DNA from: Lachnospiraceae bacterium | Lineage (GTDB): Bacteria; Bacillota; Clostridia; Lachnospirales; Lachnospiraceae | Assembly: GCA_910576125.1 (NCBI GenBank) | Contig: CAJTHM010000019.1 | Coordinates: 1 to 64,000, forward strand | Direction: 5' to 3' | Length of the DNA stretch: 64,000 nucleotides | Shown here: positions 52,314 through 61,259 of the stretch, piece after piece | Layout of the letters: every line of letters begins with the position of its first letter | How positions within the stretch are numbered: position 1 is the stretch's first letter | Made by a program: the position numbers and the translations under genes | The notes under the pieces: generated by a model | The model's input: only the letters and a program-made list of their open reading frames with translations | Told to the model about the DNA's origin: nothing | Database searches by the model: none

Positions 52314-53075
52314 ATGAAGCGTTCAGGTTTTATAAAATATAAGCTCAAATTAATTTATACATCCCCTTTGGCATATTTCATGCTAGCTCTTCAAGTTTCT
52401 TTTTTGATTGTTTATATATGTGCCAATAAAATTACAACTGTTTCTGATTATACTCATATTTTTAAAACCGACTTTTTTTTATGGATTATCTTTATCCCCC
52501 TTTTGGTGGTCCAGCATAAAGTGAGCGTTTATTCGACATATTACAATTGCCTTTCCAGAATTCATTGTAGAAAAAGAATGGTTATTGTCGACTTTTTATC
52601 ATTGGCGATTTCCACTTGTATCTCTGCCTGTATAGTATTATCTATACCGCTATGCTTTTTTATCATTAAGACAAAGACATACTCCGACCAGGAGCTGTTT
52701 GCAACCTTTTTCTTTCTGTCAATACGGTATATTTTGCTCGGATTGCTTGTCCAGTACATAATATATTCTATTATGTACGCGTTTCCGAAGCTCCAGCAAA
52801 AAGGAGGAAGCATATGCCTTTTCCCCTTTCTTCTTTTTTTTGCGTTCACGGCTCCCATGGAGTTCCTGTCAGCAAAAGGAGATTATATTCCTGTTTTAGA
52901 CTTCTCGGCTGGCAAAAATTATTCGTTTATTGTTGATGATATCGTGCTGTGGGATTCTATCATTTTTTACAATATTCATTTGATAGGGTACCTGATATTT
53001 TATATCTGGCTGACGATAGATTGCTTGTCTAAAAAATGGGAGTTTTTAGAAAATGAAAGTGTTTCCACTCTTTAA
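52314..53075 (+). CDS. ABC permease-like membrane protein 2
   Basis: 253 aa with six or so hydrophobic segments (LAYFMLALQVSFLIVYICA; FLWIIFIPLLVVQHKV; FFLSIRYILLGLLVQYIIY). It starts 4 bp after the previous stop and its end overlaps the next gene by 23 bases. Function by context: subunit of the same exporter. Confidence 0.75.
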   Translation: MKRSGFIKYKLKLIYTSPLAYFMLALQVSFLIVYICANKITTVSDYTHIFKTDFFLWIIFIPLLVVQHKVSVYSTYYNCLSRIHCRKRMVIVDFLSLAISTCISACIVLSIPLCFFIIKTKTYSDQELFATFFFLSIRYILLGLLVQYIIYSIMYAFPKLQQKGGSICLFPFLLFFAFTAPMEFLSAKGDYIPVLDFSAGKNYSFIVDDIVLWDSIIFYNIHLIGYLIFYIWLTIDCLSKKWEFLENESVSTL

Positions 53076-53760
53076 AATAATTGCGAAAGAATTTAAAAAG
53101 GATATCTTTATTTCAATTTTCCTTTTGGTTTTAGCAGACTTTATCTATGTAAATTTTACCGGAGTCCACCTTAACAGGGAAAGTGGCCTTATACTTTGGC
53201 AGGGCGGAAACGATACCTATTTATTCAATCTGAGCACTGTTATATTAAAAATCCTAAATGTCTCGATAGTTTTTATCACTGTAGGCAAAATCATAGATAA
53301 ACTATCAAGCGATATAATGGTATATATTTTAGCCAGAATAACCAATTATAATAAATTGATATGCGCGTATACCATAGTCGTAGTTATATTAGGGGAGTCA
53401 GGTCTTACCATCTCCCACATTATATATTATTGTTTCGTTGGATTTTATCTTGAACAGGCCACGGCATGCCTTTTATACTTACTAATGGATGCTTTAGGAT
53501 TTTGTGGAATGATAATCATATACATAATATTGAGCAATTGCTATTTAGTAGAAAACAGCTACCTATATATTATTGCTATTTATATATTGAACACAGTTTT
53601 ACCAGTACCAATTTTACTTGCAATGTCAACAGTGAGATTTTTAATTCTCAAAAGCCAAATTCCAATAATACTGCTTTTACTGTTAGTCGCAGGCATGGAT
53701 TTCATTTTAATATTTTTGTATTATAAGCTAATTAAGAGAAGGAGGATAAATGTATGTTAA
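53053..53760 (+). CDS. ABC permease-like membrane protein 3
   Basis: 235 aa, polytopic (FISIFLLVLADFIYVNF; ILKILNVSIVFITVGKII; IILLLLLVAGMDFILIFLY). Overlaps neighbours on both sides. Very AT-rich. No specific family recognised; context only. Confidence 0.72.
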   Translation: MKVFPLFKIIAKEFKKDIFISIFLLVLADFIYVNFTGVHLNRESGLILWQGGNDTYLFNLSTVILKILNVSIVFITVGKIIDKLSSDIMVYILARITNYNKLICAYTIVVVILGESGLTISHIIYYCFVGFYLEQATACLLYLLMDALGFCGMIIIYIILSNCYLVENSYLYIIAIYILNTVLPVPILLAMSTVRFLILKSQIPIILLLLLVAGMDFILIFLYYKLIKRRRINVC

Positions 53761-54389
53761 GGACAAAAAATTTATCAAAAAGATTTAAGGGGAATGTAGT
53801 TTTAAATAATGTCAATTTAGAATTGCATTTTGGCAATATTTATGGATTTATAGGCGCCAATGGTTCAGGGAAATCCGTATTTTTCAAAACCATCTGCGGA
53901 TTCCTGAAAGCCGACAGAGGCACTATAACCATAGACGACAAGGTAATCGGAAAGGACATTGATTTTTTACCGGACTTAGGCGTTCTCATAGAAAAACCAG
54001 GATTTATAGAAAACTATACACAATTTGAGAATTTAAGATACCTGGCACAGATAAACAAAACAATTGACGACAACGATATAATAGCCGCATTAAAAGTAGT
54101 CGGATTGAATCCTGACAATAAGGAAAAAGTAAAAAACTTTTCATTAGGCATGCGCCAAAGGCTTGCCATTGCTCAGGCAATTATGGAAGACCAAAAAATC
54201 ATTATTTTAGATGAGCCATTTAACGGCTTAGATAAGCAAGGTGTAGCACGGATAAAACGATTGCTCTTAAAATTAAAATCTCCAGACAGGCTCATCTTGC
54301 TCACAAGCCATATTTCGGGTGATATCGAAGAACTCTCGGATTACATTTTTGAGTTTAGCGCAGGTAAAATCGTTCCTATGTCTCTATAG
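53754..54389 (+). CDS. ABC transporter ATPase
   Basis: 211 aa, a single nucleotide-binding domain. Walker A GANGSGKSVFFK, signature FSLGMRQRLAIAQAI, Walker B IIILDEPFNGLD, H-loop LLTSHISGDIEE. SD AAGGAGG. Works with the three permease genes; likely exports or protects against a peptide. Confidence 0.92.
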   Translation: MLRTKNLSKRFKGNVVLNNVNLELHFGNIYGFIGANGSGKSVFFKTICGFLKADRGTITIDDKVIGKDIDFLPDLGVLIEKPGFIENYTQFENLRYLAQINKTIDDNDIIAALKVVGLNPDNKEKVKNFSLGMRQRLAIAQAIMEDQKIIILDEPFNGLDKQGVARIKRLLLKLKSPDRLILLTSHISGDIEELSDYIFEFSAGKIVPMSL

Positions 54390-54477
54390 AAAGATAAGCT
54401 GGAGGAATAGGCTTTCCATCAACAGCAAGCCGTGTTATAATAGCAGTGCATGTTTCGACCGTGCACTGCATTGTTAT

Positions 54478-54864
54478 ATATCCCTGAGGGAAGCCCTTCC
54501 CGCCTGCTGGACGGAGTATTTTACCCTGGCCTGTTACATGGTCTCTGCAGGAGATCCGCTGATGTACTGCGAGGACTGGCTGAAGGACACGGAATCCTAT
54601 CTGGTTGGCTCCCTGTCATCCCAGCGTATCAGCGAACTGCTGCTTTCCCTGCCGGCACAGGGAAGAGAGGCATTCTGCGGCAGCTGGTATGCCGCCCGTA
54701 ATGACGTGGAATACCTGGCACTCGACATCACGTCCGAGTCCTCTTATTCAGAACTGATCGAGGATGCGGAATGGGGCTGCAACCGCGACCATGAGCAGCT
54801 CCCTCAGGCCAACCTCTGCATGATGGTCGGCGAAACCAGCAGGCTGCCCGTCAATAACAAATAA
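54478..54864 (+). pseudogene. transposase fragment (IS1634/IS4-like), right copy
   Basis: SLREALPACWTEYFTLACYM as in the left copy, and it extends further: YLALDITSESSYSELIEDAE and NLCMMVGETSRLPV, the DDE-transposase core start. No start codon context and no C-terminal part, so inactive. Confidence 0.75.
54482..54705 (+). repeat. 224-bp direct repeat, right copy
   Basis: Partner of 48377-48600; same orientation, 6.1 kb apart. Confidence 0.9.
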
Positions 54865-54975
54865 AGAAGTCCAGAATCTGCTGAATGTGAAGGATTCCCA
54901 TGCATTGAAGGTTTTAAAGGAAATGGTCGAGGCCGGAATACTGAAAAAAGAAGGGAAATTGAGGGGAAGCTATTA
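54850..54975 (+). pseudogene. C-terminal winged-helix scrap of a RecG-like/AAA regulator
   Basis: Frame ITNKEVQNLLNVKDSHALKV and EMVEAGILKKEGKLRGSY then stop: the typical C-terminal winged helix of ATP-binding putative DNA-binding proteins. It has no N-terminal part and is joined directly to the transposase scrap. Confidence 0.5.
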
Positions 54976-55195
54976 AGCGGGAGCCCAATCATACAGAATG
55001 GGAAGTTCATCGGGGCCGTGACTCATGTGCTGGTGTAGGATTCACGGAAAGGGTATGGGATTTTTATTGTCTGTATAATGGGGTTAAAACCCTCGCCTTA
55101 AGGTTGGGATGCGCTCCCTTTAGGCTGCTTCCGCAGCTCACCGAACCCACCGGCTTTAGCCGGTAGTGTTTCAGTGAGAATATGCTGGCGCATTA
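54976..55195 (+). pseudogene. duplicated 3' end of spoIVB, interrupted
   Basis: 54976-55069 repeats 48189-48282 or so (SGSPIIQNGKFIGAVTHVLV), with several substitutions including a premature TAG. It then resumes at about 55175 (GAGAATATGCTGG) to the end of the gene. Between them lie about 105 inserted bases. Confidence 0.8.
55070..55175 (-). mobile_element. IS200/IS605-type end fragment
   Basis: Contains the hairpin ACCGGC-TTTA-GCCGGT typical of IS200/IS605 ends, and on the minus strand a short TnpB-tail-like reading (SLKGAHPNLKARVLT). No transposase gene. Interrupts the duplicated spoIVB tail. Confidence 0.5.
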
Positions 55196-55208
55196 GGCGG
55201 GATAGCAT

Positions 55209-55258
55209 AGAAAGGAGCGCAATAGAGAGTATCTTCATCGTTGGCTCCTTTCTTTTTT
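55209..55258 (+). terminator. terminator after the duplicated spoIVB tail
   Basis: AGAAAGGAGC/GCTCCTTTCT 10-bp stem followed by TTTTT. Probably the ancestral spoIVB terminator, now cut off from the working gene. Confidence 0.75.
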
Positions 55259-55337
55259 CCAAAATAGGTTCTGAAAGCCCCATGAAATAAGGGCTGAAGA
55301 TTCCGAGAAGTTATCATCACTACGAGGAGGGATGAAT

Positions 55338-55901
55338 ATGGACATCATTCAAAAAACGAGCATTGTAAATACCACCGAGGCGAAAGGGAGAGAAATCCGG
55401 TATATTGTCGTGCATTATACGGCCGGAGTCTGCTCCAAGGCCGGAGCGGCTGCGGATGTGGCGGACTGGTTCGCCCATGGTCCCAGGGAAGCGTCGGCGG
55501 ATTTCATCGTGGACGACGAGACCACGGTTCAGTATAATCCGGATCCGGCCAACCGCTATTGCTGGTCTGTGGGAGGCAAACATTACGGCAACAAAGGGGG
55601 AGCCCTGTACGAAGTAGCCCGGAATGCCAATTCCATCAGCGTAGAAATCTGCTCCACGAACAGCACAGGCCAAATGCAGGAACACAATGACTCTGGCTGG
55701 AGCTACACGGACGCGGTACTTGAGCGTGCGGCTGAACTGATTCGGCATCTGATGAAAGAATATGACGTGGATATCGACCATGTGATCCGCCATTACGACG
55801 TCAATGGAAAGCCATGCCCCGGTATCATCGGATGGAACGCCGAGACAGGGGACGAAAGCAAGTGGGAGGCATTCAGGAAAAAGCTGCAAGTGGAGGCATG
55901 A
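55338..55901 (+). CDS. N-acetylmuramoyl-L-alanine amidase (Amidase_2)
   Basis: 187 aa; ATG 55338 is chosen because GAGGAGG at 55324-55330 is too close to ATG 55332. Zn ligands in RYIVVHYTAGV and HVIRHYDVNGKPCPG; SVGGKHYGNKGG lies between. Phage-endolysin/spore-lysin size, no signal peptide and no cell-wall-binding domain. Single gene after the degenerate island. Confidence 0.9.
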   Translation: MDIIQKTSIVNTTEAKGREIRYIVVHYTAGVCSKAGAAADVADWFAHGPREASADFIVDDETTVQYNPDPANRYCWSVGGKHYGNKGGALYEVARNANSISVEICSTNSTGQMQEHNDSGWSYTDAVLERAAELIRHLMKEYDVDIDHVIRHYDVNGKPCPGIIGWNAETGDESKWEAFRKKLQVEA

Positions 55902-55964
55902 CGGACTTTCCAGACAGACAAAAGCTGCTTGAGCAAGGAGAAAACGATTAAGGAGAGAATACAT

Positions 55965-57971
55965 ATGCTGCACTATTTTGAAGAACAAAACAAAAGCCTG
56001 GTCTTCCGGGAGAACGGAGAGACCGTGATGGTGACGCCCTGGGGGGCGGACAGCCTGCGGGTGAGGGCCACGTTCCTCGGGGACATCCTGGAGGGCAGCG
56101 CGGCTCTCCTGGAGACGGAAAACGCGGAAAGCGAAGTCCGAATAGAAATCGGAGAGCATACAGCCTCCATCGTAAACGGCGGCATCCGGGCGGAACTGAA
56201 AGTGGCGGACTGGGGAAAGGCCCTGCAGATGACCTTTTACAATCGAAAGGGTGAAATCCTGCTGCAGGAGATTCCAAACGGCGGCGCGCTGCAGAAGAAA
56301 GCCAGGCACTTCAAGTCCCTGCCCGGCGGCGGATATCGCCTGAAGGCTTCCTTTGTGCCCAATCCCGGGGAGAAAATCTACGGCTGCGGGCAGTACCAGC
56401 AGGAAGTCATGGACCTGAAAGGATGCAGCTTAGAGCTTGCCCACAGGAACTCCCAGGCCAGCGTCCCGTTCTATGTCTCCAGCCTGGGCTACGGTTTCCT
56501 CTGGCACAATGCCGCCATAGGCGAGGTGCATTTCGGCAGCAACACCACGGAATGGACGGCGGAGGAGACCCTGCAGCTGGACTACTGGATTACGGCAGGG
56601 GAGACCCCGGCGAAGATTCTGGAGTCGTATACCCGGGTGACCGGCAGGGCGCCCATGATGCCGGAATACGGCCTGGGGTTCTGGCAGTGTAAGCTTCGGT
56701 ATTACAACCAGGAACAGGTAATCCAGATTGCCAGGGAGTACAAAAAGCGGGGCATACCCCTGGATGTGCTGGTCATCGACTATTATCACTGGCCCAGATG
56801 CGGCGACTGGCGCTTTGACGAGGAATATTTCCCGGACCCCGAGGCCATGATCAGGGAAGTCCAGGATATGGGCATCCGGCTGATGGTGTCCGTCTGGCCC
56901 CAGGTGGACTGGCGCAGCGAGAACTATGAGGAGATGAAGCAGCAGGGGCTGCTGGTCAAGAGCAATTCCGGCATTGATGTACAGATGGTATTCCACGGCA
57001 ACAATGTGTTCCTGGATGCCACCAACCCAAGGACAAGGGCCTATGTGTGGGACAAGTGCAGGAAGAATTACTGGGATTACGGAATCAGCGCTTTCTGGCT
57101 GGATGAGGCGGAGCCGGAGTTCGGCACCTATGATTACGGCGATTATCGGTATCATGCAGGCCCGGTGGCCCAGGTGGGCAATCTCTACCCAAGGGAGTAC
57201 GCGAGGCTTTTCTATGAGGGACAGCGCGAGGCGGGGCAGAAGGACATCGTGAACCTGATTCGCTGTGCGTGGGCGGGAAGCCAGAGGTACGGCGCTTTGG
57301 TCTGGTCCGGGGACATTATGTCCAATTATGAGGACTTCCGGAAGCAGATATGCGCGGGAATTCATATGGGAATCAGCGGAATCCCGTGGTGGACCACGGA
57401 CATCGGAGGGTTCCACGGCGGAAATATCCATGACGAGGGCTTTCAGGAGCTGCTGGTCAGATGGTTCCAGTTCGGCGCTTTCTGCCCGGTGATGCGCCTC
57501 CACGGATGCCGCCAGCCGGCGGAATCAATCGTCAACCGGGCAGGGGAAGTGCGGGAATGGACCGGGGCGGAGAATGAAATCTGGAGCTATGGGCAGGAGA
57601 ATTATGAAATCATGGTCAAGTTCATCCGCATCCGGGAGATGATGCGGGACTATATCCGCGGCCTGATGCGGGAAGCCCATGAGACCGGAAGTCCTGTCAT
57701 GCGGGCCATGTTCTACGAGTTCCCGGAGGATGAGAACTGCTGGGACATCCGGGATGCCTATATGTTCGGTCCTGACATCCTGGTGGCCCCCATATGTCAT
57801 GAAAAGGCCAGGAAGCGCAGCGTCTATCTGCCGTCAGGGACCTTTTTCCTCCACGCCGGCACAGGGGAGCGCTATGAGGGCGGGAAATGGTATGAGGTAG
57901 AGGCGGCCCTTGACACCCTGCCTGTTTTCCTGAGAGAGGGCAGACAGGAATATCTGGCAGGGCAGATTTAG
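55965..57971 (+). CDS. GH31 family glycosidase (alpha-xylosidase/alpha-glucosidase type)
   Basis: 668 aa from ATG 55965 (SD AAGGAGAG), intracellular. N-terminal beta-sandwich to about residue 225, then the barrel with nucleophile Asp in SAFWLDEAEPEF, acid/base Asp in LVWSGDIMSNY, and substrate-binding IDYYHWPRCGDW. The WPRCGDW motif and size favour alpha-xylosidase or related activity over maltase, but specificity cannot be fixed. Own terminator. Confidence 0.9.
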   Translation: MLHYFEEQNKSLVFRENGETVMVTPWGADSLRVRATFLGDILEGSAALLETENAESEVRIEIGEHTASIVNGGIRAELKVADWGKALQMTFYNRKGEILLQEIPNGGALQKKARHFKSLPGGGYRLKASFVPNPGEKIYGCGQYQQEVMDLKGCSLELAHRNSQASVPFYVSSLGYGFLWHNAAIGEVHFGSNTTEWTAEETLQLDYWITAGETPAKILESYTRVTGRAPMMPEYGLGFWQCKLRYYNQEQVIQIAREYKKRGIPLDVLVIDYYHWPRCGDWRFDEEYFPDPEAMIREVQDMGIRLMVSVWPQVDWRSENYEEMKQQGLLVKSNSGIDVQMVFHGNNVFLDATNPRTRAYVWDKCRKNYWDYGISAFWLDEAEPEFGTYDYGDYRYHAGPVAQVGNLYPREYARLFYEGQREAGQKDIVNLIRCAWAGSQRYGALVWSGDIMSNYEDFRKQICAGIHMGISGIPWWTTDIGGFHGGNIHDEGFQELLVRWFQFGAFCPVMRLHGCRQPAESIVNRAGEVREWTGAENEIWSYGQENYEIMVKFIRIREMMRDYIRGLMREAHETGSPVMRAMFYEFPEDENCWDIRDAYMFGPDILVAPICHEKARKRSVYLPSGTFFLHAGTGERYEGGKWYEVEAALDTLPVFLREGRQEYLAGQI

Positions 57972-57991
57972 GGATTTTCAGGATTTTTTGC

Positions 57992-58020
57992 GGGGACAGA
58001 TTTTTTCTGTCCCCCTTTTT
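57992..58020 (+). terminator. terminator after the GH31 gene
   Basis: GGGGACAG/CTGTCCCC stem with T6 loop and TTTTT tail. Confidence 0.9.
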
Positions 58021-58064
58021 CTCTTTTGTATGGCAGATTTATATGACAGATTTGTAGGAAATGC

Positions 58065-58093
58065 TTGACTTTGGAGAGAACTTTTGGTAAAGT
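58065..58093 (+). promoter_or_regulatory. orphan sigma-A-like promoter
   Basis: TTGACT, 17 bases, TAAAGT on the plus strand, with no plus-strand gene before 60522. The 150 bases after it are AT-rich and non-coding. Confidence 0.4.
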
Positions 58094-58241
58094 AGATTTA
58101 TCCGCAGAGGGCGGGTATCAATACATCTGAAATATCTTGATATCTATAGTAGATTTGGCATCAGTTTTATCAAAAATGTCCCGATTGGAACGAGATTAAA
58201 AATAATTTCTGAGAGAATGTTTTATTTTTGCATGGGAAAAA

Positions 58242-58274
58242 GAAAAGTCCCCGGTGTCAAATCGGGAACTTTTC
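58242..58274 (-). terminator. terminator of typA (minus strand)
   Basis: GAAAAGTCCCCG pairs with CGGGAACTTTTC; on the minus strand a T-rich run follows. Confidence 0.8.
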
Positions 58275-58306
58275 GGATATACCTTATCGACTGCGGCGTA
58301 ACATGA

Positions 58307-60139
58307 TTATTTCCGCAGAGCCGCCCGTTTGCGCAGAGTGGGATCTAAGATCTTCTTGCGGATTCGCAGGTGGGCAGGCGTGACCTCCAGAAGCTCATCC
58401 GTGTCGATGAAGTCCAGGCACTGCTCCATGGACAGGATTCTGGGCGGCACCAGGCGCAGGGCTTCGTCGGAGCCGGATGCACGGGTGTTGGTCAGCTGCT
58501 TCTTCTTACATACGTTGACTTCGATGTCCTCGCTCCTGCCGGTCTGTCCTACCACCATGCCGGCATAGACTTTCTCGCCGGCGCCGATGAAGAGGGTGCC
58601 CCGTTCCTGGGCGTTGAACAGGCCGTAGGTGATGGATTCCCCCGCTTCAAAGGCAATCAGGGAGCCCAGCTTTCTGTACTGGATATCCCCCTTGTAGGGA
58701 GCGTAGCCGTCGAAGACCGTGTTCAGGATGCCGTTCCCTTTGGTGTCCGTGAGGAATTCCCCCCGGTAGCCGATCAGGCCCCTGGCGGGGATGGAGAACT
58801 CCAGGCGGGTGTAGGTGCCGCCGGAGATGCTGCCCATGTTGCGCAGCTCCCCTTTGCGCTGGCCCAGCTTTTCGATGACGGCCCCGGCGAACTCGTTGGG
58901 CACATCGATATAGGCCAGCTCCATGGGCTCTGTGCGCTTGCCGTTTTCATCTGTATGGTAGAGGACCTCCGCCTTGCTGACGGCGAATTCATAGCCCTCT
59001 CTGCGCATGTTCTCTATCAGCACAGACAGATGGAGCTCGCCCCGGCCCGATACCTTGAAGCACTCGGTAGTGTCCGTCTCCTCCACCCGCAGGGACACGT
59101 CCGTGTTCAGTTCCCGGAACAGCCTGTCGCGGATGTGGCGGCTGGTGACGTATTTTCCCTCCAGGCCTGCCAGGGGAGAGTCGTTTACCATGAACTGCAT
59201 GGCGATGGTGGGCTCGCTGATTTTCTGGAAAGGGATGGGCGCTATGGCCTCCGGTGAGCAGAGGGTGTCCCCGATATGGATGTCCGCGATGCCGGAGATG
59301 GCCACGATGGAGCCGATGCCGGCTTCTTTAACGTCCACCTTGCCCAGGCCGTCGAACTCGTAGAGCTTGCTGACCTTGACCTTGCTCTGCTTGCCGGGGT
59401 CATGGTGGTTGCAGATGACCACTTCCTGGTTCACGCGGATCAGGCCGTTGTCCACCTTGCCGATGCCGATCCGGCCTACATATTCATTGTAGTCGATTGT
59501 GCTGATCAGCACCTGGGTTCCGGCCTCGGGATCGCCTTCGGGGGCCGGGATATAGTTTACGATGGTCTCGAACAGGGGTTCCATGCTGGCGCCGCTTCCG
59601 TCGGAATCCATGGAGGCGATGCCGGTTTTTGCGGAGGCATAGACAAAGGGGCAGTCCAGCTGGGCGTCGTCCGCGTCCAGCTCCAGGAACAGTTCCAGCA
59701 CCTCGTCCACCACCTCGTCGGGCCTGGCCTCGGGGCGGTCGATTTTATTGATGCAGACGATGACGGGGAGCTTCAGTTCCAGGGCCTTGCGGAGCACGAA
59801 CTTCGTCTGGGGCATGGGGCCCTCAAATGCGTCAACCACCAGGATGACGCCGTCCACCATCTTCAGCACCCGCTCCACCTCGCCGCCGAAATCGGCGTGT
59901 CCAGGGGTGTCCACGATATTGATTTTGGTGCCCTTGTACATGACGGCTGTATTCTTGGACAGAATGGTGATTCCACGCTCCCTTTCGATATCGTTGGAGT
60001 CCATGACGCGTTCCGTTATGTCCTGTCCTTCACGGAACACGCCGCTTTGCTTCAACAGCTCGTCCACCAGAGTGGTCTTGCCATGGTCTACATGGGCTAT
60101 AATGGCAACGTTCCTTACATCTTCTCTTTTTTGTCTCAT
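58307..60139 (-). CDS. typA: ribosome-associated GTPase TypA/BipA
   Basis: 610 aa, full length. G1 AHVDHGKTTLVDELL, G3 DTPGHADFGGEV, G4 NKIDRP; C-terminal BipA-specific domain with SGSDEALRLVPPR. Ribosome assembly and stress growth. The only housekeeping gene on the minus strand in this window; own promoter and terminator. Confidence 0.98.
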   Translation of the reverse strand: MRQKREDVRNVAIIAHVDHGKTTLVDELLKQSGVFREGQDITERVMDSNDIERERGITILSKNTAVMYKGTKINIVDTPGHADFGGEVERVLKMVDGVILVVDAFEGPMPQTKFVLRKALELKLPVIVCINKIDRPEARPDEVVDEVLELFLELDADDAQLDCPFVYASAKTGIASMDSDGSGASMEPLFETIVNYIPAPEGDPEAGTQVLISTIDYNEYVGRIGIGKVDNGLIRVNQEVVICNHHDPGKQSKVKVSKLYEFDGLGKVDVKEAGIGSIVAISGIADIHIGDTLCSPEAIAPIPFQKISEPTIAMQFMVNDSPLAGLEGKYVTSRHIRDRLFRELNTDVSLRVEETDTTECFKVSGRGELHLSVLIENMRREGYEFAVSKAEVLYHTDENGKRTEPMELAYIDVPNEFAGAVIEKLGQRKGELRNMGSISGGTYTRLEFSIPARGLIGYRGEFLTDTKGNGILNTVFDGYAPYKGDIQYRKLGSLIAFEAGESITYGLFNAQERGTLFIGAGEKVYAGMVVGQTGRSEDIEVNVCKKKQLTNTRASGSDEALRLVPPRILSMEQCLDFIDTDELLEVTPAHLRIRKKILDPTLRKRAALRK

Positions 60140-60265
60140 GATTTACCTCATTTCTGCGCCCCGCGCGTGAGGGCGGTTTCGGCGGCAGTCCCTTAAAATC
60201 CGGGGAGTGTCAGGATTTGTCTATCCTTGCCGATGGCTTTTTTCAACATATTTTCAAACTGTTAC

Positions 60266-60294
60266 AGTATAGCACTATTTGCCTCAGGGCGCAA
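60266..60294 (-). promoter_or_regulatory. promoter of typA
   Basis: On the minus strand TTGCGC (60294-60289), 17 bases, TATACT (60271-60266), about 130 bp before the start codon. The rest of 60295-60521 is AT-rich with no clear feature. Confidence 0.65.
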
Positions 60295-60521
60295 GGATTA
60301 TTGGGGATGCGGAGCAGGATTATCGATTTTGAATAGATAAAAAAATGGAAAACAATATGGATTTGCAAAAAATGACGAAGTATGCGATGAGAAATTGTAC
60401 TAAAACGGCAATTTCTATTGTATAAATAGTAATATCCAACCGTTCGGATAGTTATCCAGAAAGATTATCCTTTGCGGAGGTGTTACCGGAAAAAGTCTTA
60501 GAACAAGAAGGGAGAACGAAA

Positions 60522-61163
60522 ATGACAGATAAGGTAATTGAAAACAACCAGGTGACGGTTATGGGGGAGATATCCAGTCCTTTTACCTATAGCCATGAAA
60601 TCTTCGGGGAGGGCTTCTACATGATGGACGTGCGGTGCAAGAGACTCAGCGAAAGCTTTGACACCATTCCCATCATGGTATCTGAGAGGCTGATGGACGT
60701 GACTGTGGATTATACGGGAGAACTGATATGCGTGAACGGGCAGTTCCGCTCCTACAACCGTCATGAGGAGCGCAAGAACAGGCTCGTGCTCTCCGTGTTC
60801 GCAAGAGAGGTGAGCTTTGTGGACGAGATGGAGGAAAGCTCTAAGACGAATCAGATATTCCTGGACGGCTACATCTGCAAGGAGCCCATTTACAGGAAGA
60901 CTCCCCTTGGGAGAGAAATCGCGGATCTGCTGCTTGCGGTGAACCGTCCCTATGGAAAGTCCGATTACATACCATGCATCTGCTGGGGCAGGAATGCCCG
61001 CTATGCCAATAATTTCAAGGTAGGAGAGCGCTGTGCCGTGTGGGGGCGGATACAGAGCAGGGAATATATGAAAAAGCTGGATGAGGAGAATGTGGAGAGA
61101 AGAGTGGCCTTTGAGGTATCTGTCAGCAAACTGGAACTGATTGAGGACGGTGAACTGGGATAA
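60522..61163 (+). CDS. SSB/OB-fold protein with two OB-like halves
   Basis: 213 aa from ATG 60522 (SD AAGGGAG). The N-terminal half (NNQVTVMGEISSPFTYSHEI) and the C-terminal half (NQIFLDGYICKEPIYRKTPL, DLLLAVNRPYGKSDYIPCIC) each look like an SSB-type OB fold. No acidic SSB tail. Clostridial single-strand DNA-binding-like protein; function inferred. Confidence 0.75.
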   Translation: MTDKVIENNQVTVMGEISSPFTYSHEIFGEGFYMMDVRCKRLSESFDTIPIMVSERLMDVTVDYTGELICVNGQFRSYNRHEERKNRLVLSVFAREVSFVDEMEESSKTNQIFLDGYICKEPIYRKTPLGREIADLLLAVNRPYGKSDYIPCICWGRNARYANNFKVGERCAVWGRIQSREYMKKLDEENVERRVAFEVSVSKLELIEDGELG

Positions 61164-61259
61164 TACGGGGCCGATTGCAAATGATTTGCCAAAATCAGGA
61201 AAGTGTGGTATGCTAGAACCATCCGAAATATTGCCTTTGCAAAGAAAATGAGGTGTGGT

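Noticed and set aside
55098..55283. 61-aa minus-strand ORF with an apparent perfect SD
   Set aside because: The AAGGAG that looks like an SD is one arm of the plus-strand terminator at 55209-55258, and the ORF ends in the IS605 scrap.
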